Part shown: in pieces, positions 21,804 to 28,919 of the stretch
Layout of the letters: every line of letters starts with the position of its first letter
Numbering within the stretch: the first letter of the stretch is position 1
Virus record (IMG/VR): IMGVR_UViG_3300012920_000009
Location: 1 to 32,951 of that record
Reading direction: 5' to 3' (one strand)
Length of the DNA stretch: 32,951 nt
From: a virus
Made by a program: the position numbers and the translations under genes
The notes under the pieces: model-generated
What the model was told of the DNA's origin: nothing
The model's input: the letters and a program-made list of their open reading frames with translations, nothing else
Databases searched by the model: none

Positions 21804-24053
21804 ATGGCATCAATATTTTCAAGAGTTAGAAATTTAATTTCAAAAAACTTTCAACAAACAAATGAACAATTTAATAGAGCAATCTATAATTATTTAGGTA
21901 ACACAATTATTTGGAATCCTGAAAACGATAATACTTACATAGAAAAAGGTTATCAATTTAATTCAACTATTTATTCAATAGTTAATTTAATAACTAAAAC
22001 TGCTGCTACTATACCTTTTCAAGTTTATGAAATTAAAAATGAGAATGAGTTAAAAAGGTATAAGTCAATCACAAGTGGACTTGCAAATGGTTCATCATTA
22101 TATAAAGCAGATATACTTAGAAAACATGCACTTGAAGAAGTATCTGACACAGAAATACACGAGGTTCTTTCAAGACCTAATCCTGCACAATCCTATAACT
22201 CTTGGATTCAAGAACTTATTGCTTTTGGTAAACTTACAGGTAATCGTTATATATATGGAATAAAACCTGATACAGGTGCAAATCAAGGTAAGTTCAAAGA
22301 ACTGTATATACTTCCAAGTCAAAAGGTAGAGATTAAAAGTGGGGGTATATTTGAACCTGTAAAATCTTACTGTCTTGATTACAATGGTCAATACAATATG
22401 TTAGCTGAAGATGTTTGTCATATAAAAGATTTTAACCCTTATTATGATGGTACTGGTTCACACCTTTATGGTATGTCGCCACTCAAAGCAGGTCTTAGAT
22501 CGTTAGACACTAATAATGAAGCAGTAACAACAGGTGCTAAGTATTTACAAAATCAAACTGCAAGAGGTGTGCTTATGAGTGATGAGGGTGATTTAAATGA
22601 AGTTCAAGCACAACAACTTAAAGAAAAATTTAGACAAAATTATTCAGGTAGTAAAAATGCAGGTGATATTGTTATTACACCAAAAAAACTATCATGGATA
22701 AACTTTGGTATGTCAGCATCAGATCTATCTTTAATTGAACAATACAATGCAAGTATTAAAGATTTATGTAATATATATTCGGTGCCTGCAGTTTTATTAA
22801 ATAATACAGAATCTTCTACTTACAACAATGTTATTGAAGCTAAAAAGAGTTTATATCAAAATGCAATAATACCTGAAATGAATAAAATTCGTGATGAATT
22901 AAATAGATGGCTTGTACCTGCTTATGGTGAAAAACTATTTATAGATTTTGATTATACAAACATATCTGAACTGCAAGAGGAAATGGACAAAGTAGTAAAT
23001 CAAATGTCAAGTTCTTGGTGGCTTACTCCAAATGAAAAAAGACAAGCGATGAGTTATGGTGTAGATACAGAAAACGATAAACTAAATGATTATTACATAC
23101 CAATGAATCTTGTGCCACTTGGTGATGAAGTAATTGAAGAAGATGTTAAAAGTGTAAAGATTGATTACAATGATTTGATGGACAACAAATATAGAATTCG
23201 TAGAGATGTATTTACAACTGAACTTGAAGCAAGAAGCAGAGCAGAAGCTATTGGTTGTAATGGTACACACACTCATACAGAAGATGGTAAAACAATATAT
23301 ATGCCTTGTGCTTCGCACGATGACTATATTGCTCGTGTTGGCAGAAATGTTAAGTATGGCGAAGATGATGAAGATGATAAATATGATGAGGACAAAGAAT
23401 TTATTGACAAACCTGCAAAACCTGGAAGTGCAGTAGAAACAGGACTTAGAAATAAAGTAAAAGAACACAATGAGAAAGTTGGTAACAATAGAAGCAAAAG
23501 AACGACTTACAGAACTTTACAAACAGTATTTAATCGTGGCATAGGTGCTTATAGAAATAATCCACAAAGCGTAAGACCAAGTGTAAGGAGTGAGGATCAA
23601 TGGGCTTATGCAAGAGTAAACTCTTTTTTATATGTACTTAGAAATGGAAGATTTAGAAGTGGTAAACATGACACTGATTTATTACCAAGTGGACACCCTA
23701 TGTCAAGCAAAAAATCATTAACTAAAAATGTATCTTATAAAGATTACCCACAGGGTGCAACAAATAATGCAAAGAGAATGTTAGGTTGGATAGAAAAATA
23801 TGGTCGTGATGTAGTTAGAGGTGGTACAGAGGTTGGACTTGCAAGAGCAAATCAACTGGCAAAAAGAGAACCTATATCACTTGATACTGTAAAGAGAATC
23901 AATAGCTTTTTAGCAAGACATGAAGATAATGCTAAGATTGCAGAGCAATATAGAGATGAACCTTGGAAAGATAAAGGTTATGTAGCTTATAATATGTGGG
24001 GTGGTAAAGCAATGGTTTCTTGGGCAAAAAGAATATCTGAAAATGCTGACTAA
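21804..24053 (+). CDS. HK97-type portal protein with long C-terminal extension
   Basis: A 749-aa protein. Residues about 1-445 are an HK97-family portal: FNSTIYSIVNLITKTAATIP (53-72), LSRPNPAQSYNSWIQELIAF, GNRYIYGIKP, then GMSPLKAGLRSLD, LQNQTARGVLM and IYSVPAVLLNNTESSTYNN (324-342). This is the 12-subunit DNA gate. The other 300 residues are unusual. At 475-515 is a unit with IGCNGTHTHTEDGKTIYMPC (Cys485, His489/His491, Cys502, His505), perhaps zinc-binding. At 540-640 is a basic unit (RTLQTVFNRGIGAYRNNP, then SEDQWAYARVNSFLYVLRNG and KHDTDLL). At 655-745 is a third unit ending YVAYNMWGGKAMVSWAKR. Related units occur as C-terminal additions in other phage head proteins. It overlaps the next gene by 11 bases. 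Confidence 0.92.
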   Translation: MASIFSRVRNLISKNFQQTNEQFNRAIYNYLGNTIIWNPENDNTYIEKGYQFNSTIYSIVNLITKTAATIPFQVYEIKNENELKRYKSITSGLANGSSLYKADILRKHALEEVSDTEIHEVLSRPNPAQSYNSWIQELIAFGKLTGNRYIYGIKPDTGANQGKFKELYILPSQKVEIKSGGIFEPVKSYCLDYNGQYNMLAEDVCHIKDFNPYYDGTGSHLYGMSPLKAGLRSLDTNNEAVTTGAKYLQNQTARGVLMSDEGDLNEVQAQQLKEKFRQNYSGSKNAGDIVITPKKLSWINFGMSASDLSLIEQYNASIKDLCNIYSVPAVLLNNTESSTYNNVIEAKKSLYQNAIIPEMNKIRDELNRWLVPAYGEKLFIDFDYTNISELQEEMDKVVNQMSSSWWLTPNEKRQAMSYGVDTENDKLNDYYIPMNLVPLGDEVIEEDVKSVKIDYNDLMDNKYRIRRDVFTTELEARSRAEAIGCNGTHTHTEDGKTIYMPCASHDDYIARVGRNVKYGEDDEDDKYDEDKEFIDKPAKPGSAVETGLRNKVKEHNEKVGNNRSKRTTYRTLQTVFNRGIGAYRNNPQSVRPSVRSEDQWAYARVNSFLYVLRNGRFRSGKHDTDLLPSGHPMSSKKSLTKNVSYKDYPQGATNNAKRMLGWIEKYGRDVVRGGTEVGLARANQLAKREPISLDTVKRINSFLARHEDNAKIAEQYRDEPWKDKGYVAYNMWGGKAMVSWAKRISENAD

Positions 24054-24924
24054 AGAATTTAAAAAATCATATCAAAAAGATTGGTTAAACCAATTAGATA
24101 TTGCTGAAGCTAAACAAGATAAAAAGTGGGCATCTTATTTCAAAAGAGAGAGTAATATAATTATAGATGAATTTTTAAAAGCTAACAAGCAAATTCCTGA
24201 TCTACAATTTAAGTTTAGAGATGATGATTTAATCAATCTTTATGTAGAGTTATATCAAGAAGTTGGAAATAGATTAGCGAAATGGTATGCAGGTAATTTT
24301 CAAAAATATATACAAAAAGACATTAGTAATGATTATAAAGATATATGGAATGCAAAGTTTGCATATATAGGAAATCAAGTTGCAGGTGAAAGAGTTGTAA
24401 GTGTAGGTGTAAATAGAAGAAAAGAATTTAGGCGAGTTTTAAAAAGATTTATGCAAAATCCTGAATTTCAAGCTCTGAATGAAGCACAAGCAGGTAGAAT
24501 ATTAAGAAAAAAATTTAACGATATGTCAGTGGCAAATGCAAAAAGAATAGTTAGAACAGAATCAGTTAATGCTGCAAACTATGCTACAAATCAAAGTGCA
24601 GTTGATACTTTTGGTGTTGAAAATTTACAAAAAGAATGGATTGCAACTTTTGATGATAGAGTAAGAATAGATCATATACAAGCAAATGGACAAGTTGTTG
24701 ATATGGATAAAAAGTTTTTAGTAGGTGGTGAGGAACTATCTTATCCAGGTGATAGTGCAGGTAGTGCTGCCAATGTTATAAACTGTAGGTGTACCAATGC
24801 ACCTTTTCCAAAAGAAATAGATACTTCAGGTATCATAGATGATGTTATTACAGTTGCACAAAGCGTAGCAGCGACAGTAGCAGTAGATGAAATATTGAAT
24901 GATGATTCACAAGAAAATAATTAA
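24043..24924 (+). CDS. Minor head / head morphogenesis protein (SPP1 gp7-like)
   Basis: A 293-aa protein; start at ATG 24043 (11-base overlap with the portal gene) preferred over in-frame 24001, which would overlap by 53 bases. The N-terminal half is helical and charged. The C-terminal part has the signature of the Mu F/SPP1 gp7 family: KRIVRTESVNAANYATNQSA, then KEWIATFDDRVRIDHIQANG, VVDMDKKFLVGGEELSYPGD and NVINCRCTNAPFP. Proteins of this type sit near the portal inside the head and may accompany DNA ejection. The gene is followed by a TAnnTTTG element right before the protease gene. Assignment is firm from the motif order. Confidence 0.9.
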   Translation: MLTKEFKKSYQKDWLNQLDIAEAKQDKKWASYFKRESNIIIDEFLKANKQIPDLQFKFRDDDLINLYVELYQEVGNRLAKWYAGNFQKYIQKDISNDYKDIWNAKFAYIGNQVAGERVVSVGVNRRKEFRRVLKRFMQNPEFQALNEAQAGRILRKKFNDMSVANAKRIVRTESVNAANYATNQSAVDTFGVENLQKEWIATFDDRVRIDHIQANGQVVDMDKKFLVGGEELSYPGDSAGSAANVINCRCTNAPFPKEIDTSGIIDDVITVAQSVAATVAVDEILNDDSQENN

Positions 24925-24935
24925 TTGAAAATTAA

Positions 24936-24943
24936 TAACTTTG
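24936..24943 (+). promoter_or_regulatory. TAnnTTTG element four bases before the prohead protease start
   Basis: TAACTTTG in the 23-base gap after the minor head gene; four bases (CATT) precede ATG 24948. It would drive protease plus major capsid as a leaderless transcript ending at the 26878 terminator. Confidence 0.55.
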
Positions 24944-24947
24944 CATT

Positions 24948-25649
24948 ATGGAAAATATAATTTATAAGTCAAGCCCAATCGGTGAAATTCAAGACATCGA
25001 TGAAAAGTCAGGAATCGTAAAAGGTTATGGTTCAGTTTTTAACAATGTAGATAGTGATGGTGATGTAATCACTCAAGGTGCATATACAAAAACGATTATG
25101 GAAAATGGTAATCGTGTAAAGTATTTGTATCAGCACAAAATGGATAAACCAATAGGTAGAATGAAAAACCTTTATGAAGATGAAAAGGGTTTGATGTTTG
25201 AAGCAGAAGTGCCAAAAACACAACTTGGAAAAGATGTTTTAGAACTTATGAAAGCAGGTGTTATAACTGAAAACAGTGTTGGTATATTACCAATACAAAA
25301 AGAATCAGGTGTAAACGAAGATTACAACAGAAAACTTACAGAGGTAAAACTATATGAGATTTCTGCAGTTACACTTGCTGCTAACGATAAAGCAATGATA
25401 TTAGATGTAAAAGGGAATTTTGATAAGGAAAAAGTATTGAACAGATATGATAAACTTGTAAAGTTAATTCGCAAGGGCGACATATCTGACAATATGGGTT
25501 ATGCTATTGAAGCAGAACTCATTAAGCTAAAATCTATTTTTAACGATAGTGTCATTTTGCCAACTGAAATTGAGGTTACAGAACCGACAGAAATAGAAAC
25601 AGATAATAGCGAAATCTATAAATATTTGTTTAATAAATTAAATTCGTAA
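24948..25649 (+). CDS. HK97-family prohead protease
   Basis: A 233-aa serine protease of the U35/HK97 prohead family, which cleaves the scaffold part of the capsid protein during head maturation. Visible signatures: KGYGSVFNNVDSDGDVITQG (25-44), the catalytic His in YLYQHKMDKPIGR (His63), the Ser in MKAGVITENSVGI (Ser110), and the closing LYEISAVTLAAN (Glu137) that usually supplies the third residue. The C-terminal 60 residues are charged and end in a Thr/Glu-rich tail, probably self-cleaved. It sits 3 bases before the major capsid gene, the standard order. Confidence 0.93.
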   Translation: MENIIYKSSPIGEIQDIDEKSGIVKGYGSVFNNVDSDGDVITQGAYTKTIMENGNRVKYLYQHKMDKPIGRMKNLYEDEKGLMFEAEVPKTQLGKDVLELMKAGVITENSVGILPIQKESGVNEDYNRKLTEVKLYEISAVTLAANDKAMILDVKGNFDKEKVLNRYDKLVKLIRKGDISDNMGYAIEAELIKLKSIFNDSVILPTEIEVTEPTEIETDNSEIYKYLFNKLNS

Positions 25650-25652
25650 AAA

Positions 25653-26858
25653 ATGAATGATGAAATTAAAAAAGAATTAGACCAAATCGGTGATTTAGTT
25701 GATTCTAAAATTGAGAAAGCATTTAATTCTGCACAAGATAATGCGAAAGGTGAGATTGAAGAATCACTGAAAAGTGAAATTTCAAATCTATCCAACGAGT
25801 ATCTTGAAAAGCATGATGAAATGCAAAAAAGAATGGACACTATTGAAATGGAAGCTAAAAAAAATTCTATTGAAAGTAAGCCAATGAACTTTAAAGGTGC
25901 TTTAAAAGAAGCTATTGATGGAGGTGCTATTGAAAACCTAAAAAAAGGTCAATCAAGAGCAGCTACATTTGAAGTTAAAGCAGATATGACAACTGGTGCA
26001 GATTTCACTGGTGAGGTTATTGCTGCTCAAAGAGTACCTGGTATTAAGTTTGATCCATCAAACCAAGTGCATGTAAGATCTATTGTGCCAGTTGGTACAA
26101 CTACTTCTGATACAATTAGATTTGTAAAAGAAAGTGCTTATACACAAGGTGCTGCAGCAACTTCAGAGGGAAGTGCTTTAGGTCAAACTGACTTTAACTT
26201 AACTGCTTCTACTGCAAATGTAGAATTGATTGGTACTTATCTAAGAATAAGTAAGCAAATGTTAGATGACACAGAGCAACTTACATCTTACATATCAGCA
26301 AGAGTACCAAGTAAATTACTTGCAGTTGAAGATGACCAGTTATTAGGTGGTAATGGTACTGCACCAAACTTAGAGGGATTGAGAAATTCTGCTACTGCAT
26401 GGAGTAATACTGATTCAGGTTTTGCTGCAGGTGTAATTTCTAACCCACAAAACATTGATGTTTTAATAACTGCACTAAACCAAGTTGCTAAGTTTAACTA
26501 TACTTCAGATGGGATTCTAATGCACCCAACTGATTTTCACAAAATCTTAGCACTTAAAGATGGTGATAACAGGTATCTAAAAGACCAAGTTTATCAAGGT
26601 CTGCAACCTACATTTATGGGTGTGCCATTTAGATTATCAACTGCTATGGCAGAGGGTGAGTTTATCGCAGGTAACTTTAGCCAAGCAGCACAGATTTGGC
26701 AAAGAGATAATGTAAGTGTTGAGTTCTTTGAGCAAGATACTGATAATGTTCAAAAGAACTTTATTACAGTAAGAGTTCAAGAGAGATTAGCAATGACTAC
26801 TTACTTACCAAATGCACTTTGTAGAGGATCATTCGCAACAGTGATTGCTGCTCTATAA
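25653..26858 (+). CDS. Major capsid protein (HK97 fold)
   Basis: A 401-aa protein. Residues 1-72 are a charged coiled coil (KKELDQIGDLVDSKIEKA onward), the delta domain that acts as internal scaffold and is removed by the protease. After about 105 the HK97-fold core follows: DFTGEVIAAQRVPGIKFDP, then VHVRSIVPVGTTTSDTIRF, SEGSALGQTDFNLTASTANV, YLRISKQMLDDTEQLTSYIS, LLGGNGTAPNLEGLRNSA, a P-loop-like YTSDGILMHPTDFHKILAL, and FMGVPFRLSTAM. The typical end VRVQERLAMTTYLPNALCRG is present. It forms the icosahedral shell. A strong terminator follows after 20 bases. Confidence 0.95.
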   Translation: MNDEIKKELDQIGDLVDSKIEKAFNSAQDNAKGEIEESLKSEISNLSNEYLEKHDEMQKRMDTIEMEAKKNSIESKPMNFKGALKEAIDGGAIENLKKGQSRAATFEVKADMTTGADFTGEVIAAQRVPGIKFDPSNQVHVRSIVPVGTTTSDTIRFVKESAYTQGAAATSEGSALGQTDFNLTASTANVELIGTYLRISKQMLDDTEQLTSYISARVPSKLLAVEDDQLLGGNGTAPNLEGLRNSATAWSNTDSGFAAGVISNPQNIDVLITALNQVAKFNYTSDGILMHPTDFHKILALKDGDNRYLKDQVYQGLQPTFMGVPFRLSTAMAEGEFIAGNFSQAAQIWQRDNVSVEFFEQDTDNVQKNFITVRVQERLAMTTYLPNALCRGSFATVIAAL

Positions 26859-26877
26859 TCATTTGAGATTATTTAAT

Positions 26878-26904
26878 AAAGGGGGTTTTGTACCCCCTTT
26901 TTTT
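26878..26904 (+). terminator. Intrinsic terminator after the major capsid gene
   Basis: AAAGGGGGT pairs with ACCCCCTTT and runs into seven T. Nearly the same G-run, TTTT loop and C-run design as the terminator at 14084. It ends the packaging/head transcript. Confidence 0.92.
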
Positions 26905-26944
26905 ATGATTTATACATAAGAAATATCTTATAATAAAAAAAATT

Positions 26945-26974
26945 TTGTATTATTAAAAAATAATTATACCTTTG
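26945..26974 (+). promoter_or_regulatory. Full Bacteroidetes promoter (TTG-N19-TAnnTTTG) before the 26979 gene
   Basis: TTG 26945-26947, 19 bases, then TACCTTTG 26967-26974, followed by four bases (AATT) and the ATG at 26979. This is a textbook match and lies between the capsid terminator and the small-gene cassette, so transcription clearly restarts here. Confidence 0.75.
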
Positions 26975-26978
26975 AATT

Positions 26979-27083
26979 ATGAAAAAAATTATAACAACCA
27001 TAGAAAAATTGCAAACACCAATCATACTTTTTGCTATGATCTATTTTGCATCACACTTTTTAGTATGTCTAATAACTCATTAA
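26979..27083 (+). CDS. 34-aa membrane peptide
   Basis: A short frame whose ATG stands four bases after a full promoter, the same geometry as at six other genes. The peptide begins MKKIITTIEKLQTP and continues with one hydrophobic helix (about residues 15-32, IILFAMIYFASHFLVCLI). It overlaps the next gene by 19 bases. A longer frame in another phase begins at 26972, but that start would lie inside the promoter element, so the 26979 frame is preferred. Possible roles are superinfection exclusion, lysis timing or membrane stress; nothing in the sequence distinguishes them. Confidence 0.6.
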   Translation: MKKIITTIEKLQTPIILFAMIYFASHFLVCLITH

Positions 27084-27226
27084 GTAAAGCAACAAAGAAA
27101 GAAATTAATATGCCAGTAGATTATAAATTACAACAAAGAATTTTAAAATATTTAATTTGGGGTATGGGTTTTTTTACATTTTGGTCAATTTTATTTGTAA
27201 ACTTTTTATTTTGGTTATTTAGATGA
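27065..27226 (+). CDS. 53-aa membrane protein
   Basis: A 53-aa protein with a polar N-terminus (MSNNSLSKATKKEINMPVDY), a basic helix start (KLQQRILKYL) and one strongly hydrophobic aromatic segment (about residues 32-52) ending the protein at FLFWLFR. Start at ATG 27065 is preferred to the in-frame 26972 because the latter overlaps the promoter and its extra 31 residues are the shadow of the preceding peptide. Its stop overlaps the next start as ATGA. Topology N-in with one membrane helix is likely. Function unknown; co-expressed with the 34-aa membrane peptide. Confidence 0.6.
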   Translation: MSNNSLSKATKKEINMPVDYKLQQRILKYLIWGMGFFTFWSILFVNFLFWLFR

Positions 27227-27372
27227 ATGCAAGAAAATTAACACCAAAGATAATGAAAATTGTTTCTGAAAGTTTGAATAAAAATATTAAACCAAAAGCA
27301 TATTTTAAAATATTAGGTCTTGTATATAACATAGAAGAAGAAGTTGATAAGAGTAGAGAATTAAAGCATTAA
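27223..27372 (+). CDS. 49-aa hypothetical basic protein
   Basis: A short frame coupled (ATGA) to the preceding membrane protein. It is basic and helical in the first half (MNARKLTPKIMKIVSESLNK), has a hydrophobic centre (FKILGLVYNI) and a charged end (EEEVDKSRELKH). No motif recognised. It is the last gene before a 61-base spacer and a hairpin terminator, so the three short genes from 26979 form one small operon. Confidence 0.55.
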   Translation: MNARKLTPKIMKIVSESLNKNIKPKAYFKILGLVYNIEEEVDKSRELKH

Positions 27373-27433
27373 CAGAATTGCTTTTATATTGAGGTTTATA
27401 AAAGTAATGTTTTTTCATATTGGTTAGTTTGAG

Positions 27434-27464
27434 AAGCCCAGTTCTTTGTAGGATTGGGCTTTTT
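27434..27464 (+). terminator. Intrinsic terminator of the small-gene cassette
   Basis: AAGCCCA pairs with TGGGCTT across a 14-base loop and is followed by T residues. Its downstream arm contains the TTG of the next promoter, so terminator and promoter overlap. Confidence 0.85.
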
Positions 27465-27482
27465 AACTTTTTCTTAACTTTG
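27454..27482 (+). promoter_or_regulatory. Full Bacteroidetes promoter (TTG-N18-TAnnTTTG) before the nuclease gene
   Basis: TTG at 27454-27456, 18 bases, TAACTTTG at 27475-27482, then four bases (TGTA) to the GTG at 27487. The -33 element lies inside the 3' arm of the terminator hairpin. Confidence 0.7.
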
Positions 27483-27486
27483 TGTA

Positions 27487-27849
27487 GTGGATAGTAATGC
27501 ACGAGGTTGTGTTGCCGAATACTTGTTCGGAGTTGAGTGTTTAAAAAGAGGAGTTATAATATCTTTCCCCATTTTAGATTCTTGTGTTTACGATTGCATA
27601 GCTGATACTGGAAAAGATCTTTACAAAATTCAAGTTAAATATTCAGGTAAAAGTTTTCTAAAACATAGAAAAACAATTCAAGCAAATTGGCATAATTCTT
27701 ATAGTTTGGAAGATGTAGATTATTTTGCAGTTTATGTAGAGGTTTTTAAAGGTTTTTTTATATTTCCAAACAACGGTATAAGAAAATGTATAAGAGTAAG
27801 TTTAGACAATGTAAATTCAAAATATTTTAATAACTTTGATTTTGAATAG
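27487..27849 (+). CDS. PD-(D/E)XK endonuclease-like protein
   Basis: A 120-aa protein with a GTG start set by the promoter four bases upstream. It follows the pattern of small PD-(D/E)XK nucleases: ARGCVAEYLFGVECLKRG with Glu11, VYDCIAD with Asp36, and LYKIQVKYS with Gln49 and Lys51, where Gln replaces the usual Glu, as is known in this family (Holliday-junction-resolvase-like and intron-endonuclease-like groups). The C-terminal part is beta-rich (VDYFAVYVEVFKGFFIFP). It has its own promoter and terminator between head and neck genes, which suggests a mobile or separately regulated gene (moron or free-standing endonuclease). It could also resolve branched DNA before packaging. Confidence 0.75.
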   Translation: MDSNARGCVAEYLFGVECLKRGVIISFPILDSCVYDCIADTGKDLYKIQVKYSGKSFLKHRKTIQANWHNSYSLEDVDYFAVYVEVFKGFFIFPNNGIRKCIRVSLDNVNSKYFNNFDFE

Positions 27850-27877
27850 TTTTTTCTTTCTTTATTCTTTTCTAATT

Positions 27878-27912
27878 AATGCACTGTAAATTTTATGGTG
27901 CATTTTTTTTTT
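27878..27912 (+). terminator. Intrinsic terminator after the nuclease gene
   Basis: AATGCAC pairs with GTGCATT, with a 13-base loop, followed by about ten T. The T-run merges into the next promoter element. Confidence 0.85.
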
Positions 27913-27919
27913 ATTTTTG
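27912..27919 (+). promoter_or_regulatory. TAnnTTTG element before the neck operon
   Basis: TATTTTTG directly after the terminator T-run, 15 bases before the ATG at 27935. It would start the long transcript through neck, lysis and fibre genes. Confidence 0.5.
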
Positions 27920-27934
27920 TTTTAAATAATAATT

Positions 27935-28048
27935 ATGTTAAATGATATATTAAGATTTTTTGGATATGTAAATATTCAATCTAAAAAAACAAAAGAAACA
28001 AAGGAATTAAAACAAGCATATAGGCGAAAAATAAAAAAATTTAAGTAA
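27935..28048 (+). CDS. 37-aa basic protein at the head of the neck operon
   Basis: A short frame starting MLNDILRFFGYVNIQSKKTK and ending in a highly basic tail (AYRRKIKKFK). It lies between a promoter element and the connector gene, to which it is joined by TAATG, so it is very likely translated. The net positive charge is high; it could bind nucleic acid or membranes. No family recognised. Confidence 0.55.
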   Translation: MLNDILRFFGYVNIQSKKTKETKELKQAYRRKIKKFK

Positions 28049-28593
28049 TGAAATATTATAGTGATCCTTTAAATCGTTTCCATACACAAATAAAAATTAC
28101 TGCAACCACAGGTTCAGAACTTATTAATACTGCAACTGCAAAAACATATTTAAGAGTTGATACAAGTGAAGATGATACTTTGATTGGTCAAATGATTACA
28201 CAAGCAAGGATTATTATTGAAAATTATATTTCAAAAGATGTAGTGGCTAAAACAAGAAAATTATATTTAGCGACAGTAGATGAAAGATTTGTTTTACCAT
28301 TTTCACCAATAGCTTCTATACAATCAATTACAGTTGATGGTACTGCCACAACTGCATATTCAGAATATGGTCTTGATGATACAATAGTAGAGTTAGAAAG
28401 TTTACCTGCTGAAGAAGTGATTGTTAGTTACACGACATCAGGAATAAATGATAGCTTTTTAATACAAGCAAACTTACAACTTGTATCTACTCTTTATGAC
28501 AATAGAGCAGATTTTATAATAGGTCAAACAGTAAGTGAGATACCAACAGAGGTAAAAAGTATTTTGAGTTCTTATAAAGCGATGTTTATATAA
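28048..28593 (+). CDS. Head-tail connector (HK97 gp6-like)
   Basis: A 181-aa protein with the pattern of the gp6-like DNA-packaging/adaptor family: an LxxAKxxLRVD-like N-terminus (TATAKTYLRVDTSEDDTLIG), followed by helix QMITQARIIIENYIS, then a beta insert (RFVLPFSPIASIQSITVDGT) and a C-terminal helix (QANLQLVSTLYDNRADFIIG). It docks under the portal to begin the neck. Coupled by TAATG on both sides. Order connector, head closure, gp10-like, tail terminator is typical for siphoviruses. Confidence 0.88.
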   Translation: MKYYSDPLNRFHTQIKITATTGSELINTATAKTYLRVDTSEDDTLIGQMITQARIIIENYISKDVVAKTRKLYLATVDERFVLPFSPIASIQSITVDGTATTAYSEYGLDDTIVELESLPAEEVIVSYTTSGINDSFLIQANLQLVSTLYDNRADFIIGQTVSEIPTEVKSILSSYKAMFI

Positions 28594-28919
28594 TGAATGC
28601 AAGTAAATTAGATACAAGAGTTCTTGTAAAAAGACAAAGTAAAACTGCAGATGGTTTTGGTGGATTTTCTTCTACACTTGCAACACAAACAACTATATGG
28701 GCTAATGTAAGATTTACTGATGGTGATGTTACAACAAAAAATGGTAAAAGAGATAGAAATTTAGTTATTGAATTAATGGTTCGTAAAAAAACTGCTGAAA
28801 ACATAAGCACAACAGATCTGCTTGAAATAGAAAATGAGAGTGGACAATTTCAAATAAATAGCATGTTTAATAGTAATTATAAATTTTTTACTACAATAAC
28901 TGCAACAAAAAGAGAGTAA
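28593..28919 (+). CDS. Head closure / head-tail joining protein
   Basis: A 108-aa protein starting MNASKLDTRVLVKRQSKTAD with the GFGGFSSTLATQTTIWANVR segment that typifies SPP1 gp16-like head closure proteins, followed by beta strands (LVIELMVRKKTAENIS, then DLLEIENESGQFQINSM). It plugs the connector after packaging. TAATG junctions on both sides. Confidence 0.87.
   Translation: MNASKLDTRVLVKRQSKTADGFGGFSSTLATQTTIWANVRFTDGDVTTKNGKRDRNLVIELMVRKKTAENISTTDLLEIENESGQFQINSMFNSNYKFFTTITATKRE

Noticed and set aside
23206-23436. Met-rich 76-aa frame inside the portal gene
   Set aside because: A shadow of the portal frame over its Asp/Glu-rich linker; composition is an artefact of GATGATGAA-type codons read out of phase.
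26972-27226. 84-aa frame starting at 26972
   Set aside because: Its start lies inside the promoter element 26967-26974, and its first 31 codons are out of phase with the better supported 34-aa membrane peptide. I use ATG 27065 for this frame.
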